Below are positions 15,446 through 24,701 of a stretch of 64,000 bases of DNA, in pieces (the stretch's first letter is position 1; every line of letters begins with the position of its first letter). Made by a program: the position numbers and the translations under genes. This DNA comes from an uncultured Pelagibacteraceae bacterium. GTDB lineage: Bacteria > Pseudomonadota > Alphaproteobacteria > Pelagibacterales > Pelagibacteraceae. The DNA lies in assembly GCA_902541315.1 (NCBI GenBank), contig CACBQF010000001.1, positions 1 to 64,000 on the forward strand, written 5' to 3'. Below the pieces are notes generated by a model, which had not been told where the DNA came from, made no database searches, and saw nothing but the letters and a program-made list of their open reading frames with translations.

Positions 15446-17113
15446 ATGGTTTATATTTTTATTAATCTATTTATATCCTCAATATTTTCAATTATTTCGG
15501 GATATCAATTAATAAAACTATCTTTTATTAAGAAAGAATTAGACCCTATTGAAGCTGGCTTGTTCGGATTTATTTTTTTGGGTATTTTGTCATTATTTGC
15601 TAACTTTTTTTTAGCTTTAGATCCAAATATCAATTCTGTCATTATTTCAATTTTTATTAGTCTATTTATTTTTCAAATTAAAAATAATTTTAATAGAGGG
15701 AAAGAAATATTAATTAGCTCATTGAAGATTTCTTTAATTGCACTAATATTTTTAGTGTTCTCAAATAACTTTGATCCAGATTCTTTTTTATACCATCTCC
15801 CATATTCAAATCTCATTAATGATTATAAAATTTTACCTGGGGCAGGATTAATACATTTCAGATTTGGAACTATCTCCATAATGCAATATATAAACGCCCT
15901 GTTCAACAATCACATTTTTGGACCCAGTGGTATTACTATTCCTACCTCATTAGTATTTTCACTTTTTTTTCTTTTCCTTTTAAACAAAATTACTGAGATT
16001 TTAAAAAACAAAAGTTTATTTTCTTTATATAATTTTTTTATTTTATGTAGTTTTATTTTTCTATGCTTAAGGATGAATAGATATAGTGATTATGGCAACG
16101 ACCATATAGTTACAATTTTCTTTCTTTATTTTATAAGTATATTCATAAAAAAATTTGATGCTTTTGATATAAATGATAAGAAATATCTAACTCTTTTGGC
16201 TTGTTTCATATTTACATTAAAAGTTTTTTATTTTGCTCCTTTAATTTTATGCTTGTACTTATGGATTCCAAAAATAAATTTTAAAATAATTAATTTTTCA
16301 AACGTTTTATGTTTATTTTTTTTACTTTTATGGTTTATTAAAAATATTTTGATAAGTGGATGTATAATTTATCCAGTTAGTTTTACATGTATTAATAAGC
16401 TCCCATGGTACAACTTGAATAATAAAAATTTTGTTAATGCTAAACAAATATCTTTATCAGGTGAAGCCTGGGCTAAAAATTGGAATACATACAATACAAA
16501 GCAAAAGAGTCTTGGAATCGAAAAGGATAAATTTGAGTCTCAAGAAGAATATATAAAAAATTTTTTTTGGTTAAATGAATGGATAATGGATCATGGAAAA
16601 TTTATATTAAAGAAATTATTTCCGTTTGTATCTTTCATCATAATTTTATATATATTGAATAGAAAAAAGATAAAAAACATCCAATTAGAAAAAAATAACA
16701 AATTATTTTTTTTATTATTATTTATAAACTCAATAGCTTTATCTTTATGGTTTTTAAAATTTCCTATAATGCGTTATGGATTGGCATATATTTTTACACA
16801 AATTTTTTTAATATCTTTTATTTTTTTTAAAGATAGATTTTCACAAAATATCAAGTTTATATTTGTATTAAGTCTTTTTATTTTAATTTCTAAAAATTTA
16901 ATTAGAATATCAGAAAATTATAATACAAGTTTATACCCTGAAATAGAAAAACAAAATAAATATTTATATATAAATAAAAATAAGTTAAAAATCTATTATA
17001 CAAGAGATTTGTGTGGTTATAAAAATTCGCCTTGTACAAGTTATAAAGAAAACATAAATAATATTGAAGTTAAAAAATTTTATAATTATAAATATATTTC
17101 ACTAATAAATTAA
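15446..17113 (+). CDS. Polytopic membrane protein, GT-C-like
   Basis: A 555-residue protein with about ten to twelve hydrophobic segments and a soluble C-terminal tail of some 60 residues containing a CGYKNSPC pair. Near residues 108-120 the first outside loop reads NFDPDSFLYHLPY; an acidic D-x-D-like loop after the first helices is what lipid-phosphosugar-dependent GT-C enzymes use. No named family was recognised with confidence. Its neighbour, a dolichyl-phosphate-mannose-synthase-like enzyme on the other strand, could make its donor. An alternative is a structural assembly protein of the island. Confidence 0.55.
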   Translation: MVYIFINLFISSIFSIISGYQLIKLSFIKKELDPIEAGLFGFIFLGILSLFANFFLALDPNINSVIISIFISLFIFQIKNNFNRGKEILISSLKISLIALIFLVFSNNFDPDSFLYHLPYSNLINDYKILPGAGLIHFRFGTISIMQYINALFNNHIFGPSGITIPTSLVFSLFFLFLLNKITEILKNKSLFSLYNFFILCSFIFLCLRMNRYSDYGNDHIVTIFFLYFISIFIKKFDAFDINDKKYLTLLACFIFTLKVFYFAPLILCLYLWIPKINFKIINFSNVLCLFFLLLWFIKNILISGCIIYPVSFTCINKLPWYNLNNKNFVNAKQISLSGEAWAKNWNTYNTKQKSLGIEKDKFESQEEYIKNFFWLNEWIMDHGKFILKKLFPFVSFIIILYILNRKKIKNIQLEKNNKLFFLLLFINSIALSLWFLKFPIMRYGLAYIFTQIFLISFIFFKDRFSQNIKFIFVLSLFILISKNLIRISENYNTSLYPEIEKQNKYLYINKNKLKIYYTRDLCGYKNSPCTSYKENINNIEVKKFYNYKYISLIN

Positions 17114-17124
17114 TAATTTAAAAC

Positions 17125-18384
17125 TTAATTAATTTTTTTTGATGAATATTTGATAAGCTTATATTCACTAATTAAAAAACCTAAAGATAAATATATAGTT
17201 ATTGAAATCCAATTATTAAAAAAACTTCCTGTGGTGGCTAAAGGAAAAATAGAAATAAATACTGATATTAAATAACAATTTTTTTTATTATTAATTTTTT
17301 CTCTTAAAAGTTTTTTTTTAAAACTTAAAAATAATTCCTTTGAAATAAAAAGAAATAGAATTAATAATATTAAGAAGGTAATGAAGCCTGTTGCTGACAA
17401 AATTTGCAAATAATAATTATGAGGATGTGTTGAGCAAGATCTGGGTCCACTTTTGAACTTTTCTAAACCACACTTATTTCTAAAAGATTTAATTCCATGT
17501 CCAAAAAGTTTTTTTTCTTTAAACATTTTATATGATGTCTTAAAATGTTGATGATGAATATCATGACCAATCTCTTTATGTACAAATATAGAGGTGTATA
17601 AGTTTATATATCTTATTTTGAAATCTTTTTTTCCAATGGCTGAGAAAAAAATTACTGTCATAATCGAGAGGATTATTAAAATACTCTTAAATTTTAGATT
17701 AATCATATAATATGCTATTGTACCTATTGTAGCTAAAACCAATGCAGATCTGTCACCACTAATGAAAATTATTGCTAGGCATATTATGAAAATAAATAAA
17801 ATCTTGTAATCAGTAGTAAATACTTTTTTTTTGTCACTCTGGCTATGCAAAAAACCTAAATAAATAAACATTACCTTTGATATAAAACTTCCTAAAATTA
17901 GCTGGTCTCCAAATAAACTACTTACTCTCTGTGTAGCTAAATTAGATGAAACTTTCATACCAAATATATTTTCACCAGTGAAAAATTGGTAAAAACTGTC
18001 TACTAAAAAAAATAATAAAATTGTTTGAAATGTAAAATTAAAATATTTAATACTTCTCTCGTCTTTTTCCAGTTTTGGTATTAAAATTGCGATTATAAAA
18101 GCAAAGAAAATAAAACGAAAATAAAAAAAAGAGCTTTTTAAACTGATCAAAATATGGTCGCTCAATAAAGATGAAATATTAATTAAAAAATAAAATAACA
18201 AAATCGATAGCAAGAAAAATCTACTTTTTTTATTAAATTCAAAATTGAGATATTTAACTAGAAAAAAAAAAGAAAATAAAACAACCACTAAATCTGGTAA
18301 AAAAGGGCCAGTAATCAAAAATAACGGAAATAATATAACCAAAGGCAATAGATAATCTGTTAAATCTTTTTGTAATTTAATCAT
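17125..18384 (-). CDS. O-antigen ligase family membrane protein
   Basis: About 420 residues with ten or more membrane helices. The signature loop HPHNYYLQILSATG lies near residue 320, after GHGIKSFR and a CS.HPHN stretch; this His-containing loop defines the Wzy_C/WaaL superfamily that moves a finished glycan from undecaprenyl diphosphate to lipid A-core or protein. A TTG at 18399 would give a four-base overlap with the preceding gene and five more residues; the ATG at 18384 is preferred. Ligase versus Wzy polymerase cannot be separated from sequence alone, but the H-x-H-N-x-x-L pattern favours ligase. Confidence 0.82.
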   Translation of the reverse strand: MIKLQKDLTDYLLPLVILFPLFLITGPFLPDLVVVLFSFFFLVKYLNFEFNKKSRFFLLSILLFYFLINISSLLSDHILISLKSSFFYFRFIFFAFIIAILIPKLEKDERSIKYFNFTFQTILLFFLVDSFYQFFTGENIFGMKVSSNLATQRVSSLFGDQLILGSFISKVMFIYLGFLHSQSDKKKVFTTDYKILFIFIICLAIIFISGDRSALVLATIGTIAYYMINLKFKSILIILSIMTVIFFSAIGKKDFKIRYINLYTSIFVHKEIGHDIHHQHFKTSYKMFKEKKLFGHGIKSFRNKCGLEKFKSGPRSCSTHPHNYYLQILSATGFITFLILLILFLFISKELFLSFKKKLLREKINNKKNCYLISVFISIFPLATTGSFFNNWISITIYLSLGFLISEYKLIKYSSKKIN

Positions 18385-18395
18385 ATGAATTATTT

Positions 18396-19574
18396 TCAAC
18401 TATTTTCATATACATGAATTAATTTTTTTGAAATAAAATCCCAACTAAGTTTTTTTAACTTAACATTATTTTTTTTAATTATACTATTTTTAAGACCTTT
18501 TTTTTTAAATATTTTTAATATGTTTCTTGATGTTCTTAAAATATTATTATTATGAAAAATTAAAATTTCATTATCAATAAGATGATATGAGGCACTTGAT
18601 TTTGGTAAAAATAAAATATTTTCACAATATAATGCCTCTTGTATTGATATAGATGGCGTTCCTGGCCATATGGCTATATCACTAATACACATTAAATCTC
18701 TTAAATTTTTTTTTTTTTGAAATCCAATCCATTTTACTGAATTTTTAAATTTTGAATTTAAGGTAGCTATTTTCATTTTTAATTTTATAGAATATTTATA
18801 AGAAGAGTCCCCAACCAAGAGAAGCTTGAAATTTTTATTACTTTTCAGAAGAAACTCTAACAATATGATCAAATCCAAAATTTTTTTATTTTCAGTCATT
18901 TTTCCACTATTAAAAATGATAATATCATCTTTTTTAAAATTAAATTTGTTTTTTATCTTATTAATTTTAAAAGTTTTGATTTTATTAAATTTTGAAAAAC
19001 CCAAAGGTATTATCTCAATTTTATTTTGATTAATTTTATAATTTTCAATTATATAATTTTTTGAATTAATGTTGATTGGTAAAAATTTATTAATCGTATT
19101 CTTAAAAAAATTATAAAAAAATTTCCAAAATATATTATTAATTATATTTACAAAACTTTTATTGGTGTTTTCAAAATCTGAATGACAGTCAATGAAAAGT
19201 TTTTTTTTAAGTAAATTGCAATAAAAAAAAGTAGTAATAAATGTAATTGTTCCAGTATTATGAATATGTATTATATCTGGGTTAAACTTAATTATATCAT
19301 ATAGATTAAAAAACAAGCATTGGGCATGTTTCTTGGATTCAAAAAAGGTTTTTTTTCTTAAAATTTTAACTTTTTTTATTTTATACTCTTTTTTATCTAT
19401 TACTCTTTTACCTAATAAAGGAAAATAAATTTTATTATAATTTACAAATGGATAGAATTTATCAGAAGTAATAACTTTAACATTATGTCCATCATTTGCC
19501 TGATGCTGAGTTAAAAAATTTTCTTGATAATTTAATCCATCGTTGAAGTAATTTATCAAATGTAGAATTTTCAT
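18396..19574 (-). CDS. Family 4/1 glycosyltransferase
   Basis: A 392-residue GT-B enzyme. The N-terminal Rossmann half holds NYFNDGLNYQENFL and DIIHIHNTG near residue 95; the C-terminal half holds NSGKMTENKKILDLI (donor-binding loop near 217) and AIWPGTPSISIQEALYC near 305, the E-x7-E-like region of GT4 enzymes. It would transfer a sugar onto the growing lipid-linked chain. It overlaps or abuts the ligase-family gene and follows the aminotransferase gene by nine bases. Sugar specificity is unknown. Confidence 0.82.
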   Translation of the reverse strand: MKILHLINYFNDGLNYQENFLTQHQANDGHNVKVITSDKFYPFVNYNKIYFPLLGKRVIDKKEYKIKKVKILRKKTFFESKKHAQCLFFNLYDIIKFNPDIIHIHNTGTITFITTFFYCNLLKKKLFIDCHSDFENTNKSFVNIINNIFWKFFYNFFKNTINKFLPININSKNYIIENYKINQNKIEIIPLGFSKFNKIKTFKINKIKNKFNFKKDDIIIFNSGKMTENKKILDLIILLEFLLKSNKNFKLLLVGDSSYKYSIKLKMKIATLNSKFKNSVKWIGFQKKKNLRDLMCISDIAIWPGTPSISIQEALYCENILFLPKSSASYHLIDNEILIFHNNNILRTSRNILKIFKKKGLKNSIIKKNNVKLKKLSWDFISKKLIHVYENS

Positions 19575-19583
19575 TTTAAAAAA

Positions 19584-20687
19584 CTATTTTGTAAAAAATA
19601 AATTTATAGCATTACAGACATATTTAATTTCTTTATGAGTTAAAAATGGATGCATAGGCAATGAAAGAATTTGTTTTTCATATTTTAAGCAATTTCTAAA
19701 GTCACTTCCAATTTTAAAGATTCTATAAGGTTTTAAATTTACTAACATCTTAGGATAATGTATCCCAGTCTCTATATTCTTTTTTTTTAAAAATTTAATG
19801 AGCGCCTCTCTATCTTTTTTTACTTTTATGACAAATTGATGGTAAGTATGAATTCCATTTTTTCTATTAATCGGCAATTCTATCGAAGAATTATTGCATA
19901 ATAATTTCTTATATAACTTTGAAAAATATATTCTTTGTAAATTAAATTTTTTAATTCGACTAATTTTTTTGTTTAAAATACAAGCTTGAATGGTATCTAG
20001 CCTTGAATTAATTCCATATGTTTCATTATCATTTTTTTTCAATGATCCATGATTTTTAAATTTCTTTAGTTTATTATATAAATTCTTGTCATTGCAAATA
20101 ATCGCCCCTGCATCTCCCATTGCACCAATATTTTTGGCTGGAAAAAAACTAAAAGTTCCTACATCACCAAAATTTCCAACAATTTTATTTTTATATTTAG
20201 TAAGGTGCGCTTGGGCACAATCTTCAATTATTTTTAAATTATATTTCTTTGATACTTTTACTATCTCCTCAATTTTACATGGCTGACCGTATAAATGTAC
20301 TGGTATTATTGCTTTCGTCTTTTTTGTAATTTTTGCCTCAATTTTATTTGCATCAATAGTGAAAAATTCATCAGTGTCCACAAAAACTGGTTTCGCCCCA
20401 ACTGCGATAATTGCACCAGCAGTAGAAACCCAAGTATGTGCAGGTAAGATAACCTCATCCCCATGTTTTATATCAAGACATTTTAAAGAAATAATTAAAG
20501 CATCAGTTCCATTGGCTACAGATACACAATATTTAGAATGACAAATTTTTCTGAATTTTCTCTCAAATAGCAAAACTTCTTTTCCTCCAACAAAATCTGA
20601 TCTTTTTATAATGCTTTTAAAAGAAATAAGAAAATTCTTGCTAAAAATTTTATTTTGTAAATATAAATTATTAAATTTTACTTTCAT
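19584..20687 (-). CDS. DegT/DnrJ/EryC1/StrS aminotransferase (WbpE/WlbC-like)
   Basis: PLP-dependent sugar aminotransferase of 367 residues. The fold-type I signs are clear: GTDALIISL near residue 60, HTWVSTAGAI near 84, EDCAQAH near 155 and the PLP lysine in FFPAKNIGAMGDAG near 183. Its two upstream partners are an acetyltransferase and a Gfo/Idh/MocA oxidoreductase, the same trio as WbpB-WbpD-WbpE, where the aminotransferase converts UDP-3-keto-GlcNAc-uronate to the 3-amino sugar. The function is assigned from that context; other keto-sugar substrates remain possible. Confidence 0.88.
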   Translation of the reverse strand: MKVKFNNLYLQNKIFSKNFLISFKSIIKRSDFVGGKEVLLFERKFRKICHSKYCVSVANGTDALIISLKCLDIKHGDEVILPAHTWVSTAGAIIAVGAKPVFVDTDEFFTIDANKIEAKITKKTKAIIPVHLYGQPCKIEEIVKVSKKYNLKIIEDCAQAHLTKYKNKIVGNFGDVGTFSFFPAKNIGAMGDAGAIICNDKNLYNKLKKFKNHGSLKKNDNETYGINSRLDTIQACILNKKISRIKKFNLQRIYFSKLYKKLLCNNSSIELPINRKNGIHTYHQFVIKVKKDREALIKFLKKKNIETGIHYPKMLVNLKPYRIFKIGSDFRNCLKYEKQILSLPMHPFLTHKEIKYVCNAINLFFTK

Positions 20688-21149
20688 TTATTTTTTAAGT
20701 TTTACCGCCGGATTACCAGCATAAACTCCTGAATAATTTATATCTTTAGTAACCACTGAGCCTGCTCCTATTACAACATTTGAACAAATTGAAACTGGTA
20801 AGATTGTTGAATTCGATCCTATACTTACATTGTCATTTATTAATGTTTTTTTCCATAATTTTTTATTACCTTTGGCTGGACCCCCCTTTTGAAATTTATC
20901 ATTTATGAAAACTACACTATGTCCTATAAAAACATTATTTTTGATTTTCACAAACTCACAAATAAAAGTATGCGATTGTATTTTTGTATCTTTTCCAATT
21001 TTCACGCCTTTTTGAATTTCTACAAATGGACCTATTATAGAATTGTCACCAATTTCACATTCATAGATATTTGATGGATTATAGATTTTAACATTTTTAC
21101 CAACTCTAACTTTTTTAATACTAATTTTTTTTTTTATATATTTACGCAT
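20688..21149 (-). CDS. Left-handed beta-helix N-acetyltransferase (WbpD/WlbB-like)
   Basis: A 153-residue hexapeptide-repeat protein. Repeats of the [IV]-G-x-x pattern run along the whole chain (IGDNSIIGPFVEI, IGKDTKIQSHTFI, and so on), with FIGHSVVFIND near residue 80, typical of WbpD/WlbB enzymes that use acetyl-CoA to acetylate the 3-amino group of UDP-GlcNAc3N-uronate. VVIGAGSVVTKDI and YAGNPAVKLKK close the helix. It abuts the aminotransferase gene and overlaps the oxidoreductase gene by eight bases, so the three are made together. Confidence 0.85.
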   Translation of the reverse strand: MRKYIKKKISIKKVRVGKNVKIYNPSNIYECEIGDNSIIGPFVEIQKGVKIGKDTKIQSHTFICEFVKIKNNVFIGHSVVFINDKFQKGGPAKGNKKLWKKTLINDNVSIGSNSTILPVSICSNVVIGAGSVVTKDINYSGVYAGNPAVKLKK

Positions 21150-22200
21150 TATTTAATTTATTTCTAAAATTTTTTACATTTACTAACATTTTTTTGTTGC
21201 TTTCGATTGAAGAGTACAAACTGTGAAGAATTTTTAAACTTTCTAGGCTTTCTTGAGCTAGGATAGCTCTATTTTTTTTATTTTTTAAATTTTTAACTAT
21301 TTCTAAATAAATTTTTTTGTGACCAAAACCATAAACATTTTTTGGATTTTCGAAATACTTTTTTTTGATTATATTATCTTTTTTGTTTATAAATTCACAA
21401 TATTCAATTTTATTAGCTGCAAAACCACCAATTATCATGGTGCCTTTTTCACCTAAAATTGAGATTGACCCTTCCAAATCTTTTGGTCTTGTAGCAGTTG
21501 TAACCTCAAACGTGCCTAGAGCACCATTTTTAAACTTTAGAACTGCAACAGCGGTATCCTCAGTTTGAATTTTTGCAAGCCTTCTTGTGCTAAATGCAAA
21601 TGTCTCAATTACTGGACCACCAAGATAGTACATCAAATCTATGTGATGAATACCTTGATTAGTTAGGGCACCACCATCATACTTCCATGTTCCCCTCCAT
21701 GAAGCTTGATCATAATATTTTTGATCTCTTGACCATCTAACTCTAGATGTAATACTTATTATTTTTCCAAACTTATTTTGATTAATATAACTTTTAGTAA
21801 TCTGTATAGGATTATTAAATCTATTTTGCATGATAACAAATATTTTTTTTTTTTGCTTTTTTGAAATTTTTATTAATTCATAGGCCTGTTTTAATTTCAA
21901 ACACAAAGGTTTTTCTACAATAACATTTTTTTTATTTAACAAAGCTTCTTTTATAATACTATAATGATTTCCACTTTCCGTTAAAATTACAATTGTATTG
22001 ATCTCTTTAAAACTTAAAATATCTTTATAATTTTGTGATTTTAATAAATTTTTATCTTTGATAAGGTTCAATTTTCTTTGTTTCTTATCGCTAACTGCTA
22101 CTAGTTCAATATCTGGAATTTGATTTCTTAAAAAAATTTCATAATGTTTCGAAAAAATTCTTCCACATCCAATTATTCCAAATTTAATTTTTTTTTTCAA
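21142..22200 (-). CDS. Gfo/Idh/MocA oxidoreductase (WbpB/WlbA-like)
   Basis: A 352-residue NAD(P)-dependent sugar dehydrogenase. The N-terminal FGIIGCGRIFSKHYE is the Rossmann loop, EKPLCL near residue 96 is the family EKP motif, and GIHHIDLMYYLGGP near 180 carries the catalytic His region. WbpB/WlbA oxidises C3 of UDP-GlcNAc-uronate, which suits the acetyltransferase and aminotransferase that follow. Translation starts at a TTG at 22200; no in-frame ATG occurs before the fold. Closely related sugars cannot be ruled out as substrate. Confidence 0.85.
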   Translation of the reverse strand: MKKKIKFGIIGCGRIFSKHYEIFLRNQIPDIELVAVSDKKQRKLNLIKDKNLLKSQNYKDILSFKEINTIVILTESGNHYSIIKEALLNKKNVIVEKPLCLKLKQAYELIKISKKQKKKIFVIMQNRFNNPIQITKSYINQNKFGKIISITSRVRWSRDQKYYDQASWRGTWKYDGGALTNQGIHHIDLMYYLGGPVIETFAFSTRRLAKIQTEDTAVAVLKFKNGALGTFEVTTATRPKDLEGSISILGEKGTMIIGGFAANKIEYCEFINKKDNIIKKKYFENPKNVYGFGHKKIYLEIVKNLKNKKNRAILAQESLESLKILHSLYSSIESNKKMLVNVKNFRNKLNNA

Positions 22201-22290
22201 ATTCTTCGAATTTTTTTTTAACTTTTAACAGTAAATTATACTAATCTCAAAAATTTTTTGATAAATCTTTCTGTTTAGAGTCTTCATATA

Positions 22291-23637
22291 TTACCTTTTA
22301 ATTTTTATCATACCTAAAAAAATAGTAATTCCTAAACCATAAGTTAATAAATGTGTACTTAAAGGAAATGATAAAAAACCTATAATTTGAAACAAATAAA
22401 TTAACCGAAATTCACTATTTTCAAGATTGATGCTTAAATCGACTAACTTAAATAAAATAGTCAATAATATTGAGACAAAAAATAAGCCTTTTAAACCAAA
22501 AGACGCAATACCATCCATTATGTAAGAATTTGATACTGCACTACCTCCACCATAGATGTGCTTTATGAAATCAAAAAAATTTGCTGTACCTTCGGGTAAT
22601 GGTAAGGATTTATTAAGAATTCCTATATGCGATAAATGTATTGGTCCATTTACTAGTAAGTTGTCATATACAAAAAACAAATTTTTAGTCTGAGACAAAA
22701 AAAATCTCTCAAAAAATAATGAAGTTTTAATTTGATAAAAGTGATCCATTAAATAAGACAAAAAAAATACAAAAATCAAATATATTAAGACTAACTTAAT
22801 AACTTTAGCATATAATTTTCTGGAAAATATTAATGGTTGAAAATGATAGGTTAATATGGAAATCATGAAAAAAAGGATAATTTTAGATTTTATGAAAAAA
22901 AATAGTAATAAATAAATTATTAGAACAAATATTAAATTTTTTCTTTTTTTTTCCAATAAATAAATTAACGGTAGAAAAATATAAATAGTAAAATAGTAAA
23001 GATATCCAGAAAGGCCGGAAGTCAAAGCTTTTAAATTAGTTTTTGTTGTCAATAAATAATGCAAATCAATATTAATTTGTTCACTTAAAAAAAAAAAATT
23101 AAATAAAATAACAAATGTAGCTATTGTAATGAAACCTAAAAGAATTTTTTCTAAATTTTTGACACTAACGTAAAAATATTTTAAATTAATACCTAATTTT
23201 ATTCTGGTTAAAAAAATAAGCAATACTAAATTCAAATATAAAAAAATTGATAGTAGGTATAAGTCTTTTTGTTCAAGTAATATAGCTTCGTTAGTTAAAA
23301 TTCTATAAAATTGATAATCTATACTGGTAAAAAAAATAATATATGGGGCAAAAAAGAAAAGATACAAAAAAAAAATACTTGTATTCTCGAAATTGAAATT
23401 TGATTTTAATAAGTAATATCCAGGAATTAACAAAATAAAATAAATAAAAACTTCAAAAAAATTTTGCTTATCTAGATAAAAATTTGAGTAATTTATTATT
23501 GAGTTAACAATATCAGTCTCAATATTTATGAATTTAAATTGAAAAAAGATTTGATTCTGTCTTAATAAAAAAAAAAATAATAATAATCCTAAAACTATTA
23601 ATATATTTTGATTATGTTTTAGTAATTTCAGTTTCAT
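22291..23637 (-). CDS. Polytopic membrane protein, possible Wzy-type polymerase
   Basis: A 448-residue, very hydrophobic protein with about eleven to twelve predicted helices and a longer polar loop near residues 325-380 containing GGGSAVSNSYIMDGIASFG. A G-S-x-x-S/D-rich outer loop before the last helices is usual in O-antigen repeat-unit polymerases (Wzy, EpsG-like). No diagnostic motif was recognised, so the assignment rests on topology and on its place among glycosyltransferases. It overlaps the preceding glycosyltransferase gene by 26 bases. A roughly 90-base gap follows before the oxidoreductase gene. Confidence 0.5.
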   Translation of the reverse strand: MKLKLLKHNQNILIVLGLLLFFFLLRQNQIFFQFKFINIETDIVNSIINYSNFYLDKQNFFEVFIYFILLIPGYYLLKSNFNFENTSIFFLYLFFFAPYIIFFTSIDYQFYRILTNEAILLEQKDLYLLSIFLYLNLVLLIFLTRIKLGINLKYFYVSVKNLEKILLGFITIATFVILFNFFFLSEQINIDLHYLLTTKTNLKALTSGLSGYLYYFTIYIFLPLIYLLEKKRKNLIFVLIIYLLLFFFIKSKIILFFMISILTYHFQPLIFSRKLYAKVIKLVLIYLIFVFFLSYLMDHFYQIKTSLFFERFFLSQTKNLFFVYDNLLVNGPIHLSHIGILNKSLPLPEGTANFFDFIKHIYGGGSAVSNSYIMDGIASFGLKGLFFVSILLTILFKLVDLSINLENSEFRLIYLFQIIGFLSFPLSTHLLTYGLGITIFLGMIKIKR

Positions 23638-24577
23638 ATTTTTTGAGCATATAATTTAACTTAAATTTGTTATCAATATTTTTCAATTCAAGATTGAATT
23701 TTTTGTAATTTTGACTTATTTCTTCAATTGCATTTTTTAATTTTAACTTCCTAAAGTTCAAATTTTTATCCACTTTTAATAATTTCCCATGTTTATTCTT
23801 AATTATCTCTCTCATGCTTCCTTGATCATATCCTATTACCGGTATCCCATGATTTATTGCCTCTATAACCGAATTTGGACAGGCAGGATACATTTCGAGA
23901 GATATAAATATATATTTTCTATTTTTTTGGAGAATTTTATTTATTTCAACTCTTGGTACTTCGCCGTGAAATATAACATTTTTTTTTTTTGAAAATTGAT
24001 TTTTAAAATTTTTTGATACCCTCCCGTAAATCTCATGTTTATAGTTCTTATCCACGCAATTTATTAATTTTTTTGAATTAAAAGCTGAGTCTATACTTCC
24101 TTCAACAGAAATTAAAATTGGTTTCACATTTTTACTAAAATTTCTTTTTTTATAACAAGGGTTTGAAGCATTATAGATAATAACACTCTTGTTTTCGAAT
24201 ATTTTTTTGCACCAAACTTTTTTTACAAAGTTACTTTGGTAAATTATTTTGTCAGAAATTAACTGAAAAAATAAAATATTTAGATTTTGCAAGTATGAGT
24301 ATATATAATTATATCTAAAAATAGAGTAAAATTTATGAGACCAATTTTTACCATCAACCCTATTTATTATTTTTGATCCAAATAATTTACTGAATAGTAT
24401 TGGTATGATATTTCTTATATTCGATCCTGTTACAAAAATATAATCTACATTTCCTTTTTTAAGATCTGATATTATATATTTTTTTTTTTTTAAATAATTC
24501 TGGAAATTTTGAATAAAAGTTCCTGAACCACCAATAGAATAAATTTTATTTACAAAACAAATACTAAATTTAGGCAT
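23612..24577 (-). CDS. Family 4/1 glycosyltransferase
   Basis: A 321-residue GT-B enzyme, on the short side. Near the N terminus SIGGSGTFIQNFQ is the glycine-rich acceptor loop of GT4; NASNPCYKKRN near 140, HGEVPRVEINKIL near 205 and the donor-site CPNSVIEAINHGIPVIGYD near 235-255 follow. It would act on a lipid-linked intermediate at the cytosolic face. It is divergently transcribed from an epimerase gene across a 124-base A/T-rich spacer that must hold promoters for both; I could not single out a site there. Confidence 0.78.
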   Translation of the reverse strand: MPKFSICFVNKIYSIGGSGTFIQNFQNYLKKKKYIISDLKKGNVDYIFVTGSNIRNIIPILFSKLFGSKIINRVDGKNWSHKFYSIFRYNYIYSYLQNLNILFFQLISDKIIYQSNFVKKVWCKKIFENKSVIIYNASNPCYKKRNFSKNVKPILISVEGSIDSAFNSKKLINCVDKNYKHEIYGRVSKNFKNQFSKKKNVIFHGEVPRVEINKILQKNRKYIFISLEMYPACPNSVIEAINHGIPVIGYDQGSMREIIKNKHGKLLKVDKNLNFRKLKLKNAIEEISQNYKKFNLELKNIDNKFKLNYMLKKYETEITKT

Positions 24578-24701
24578 TATTTGACAATTTTAGATCAATA
24601 TAATCTGAAAAATATATTATTCTAGGTTTAAAATCTATTTCTTGAAATGTTTTATTTTTAATTTAATAAATTAGTGAATATTGTTTTAGATAACACTTTA
24701 T

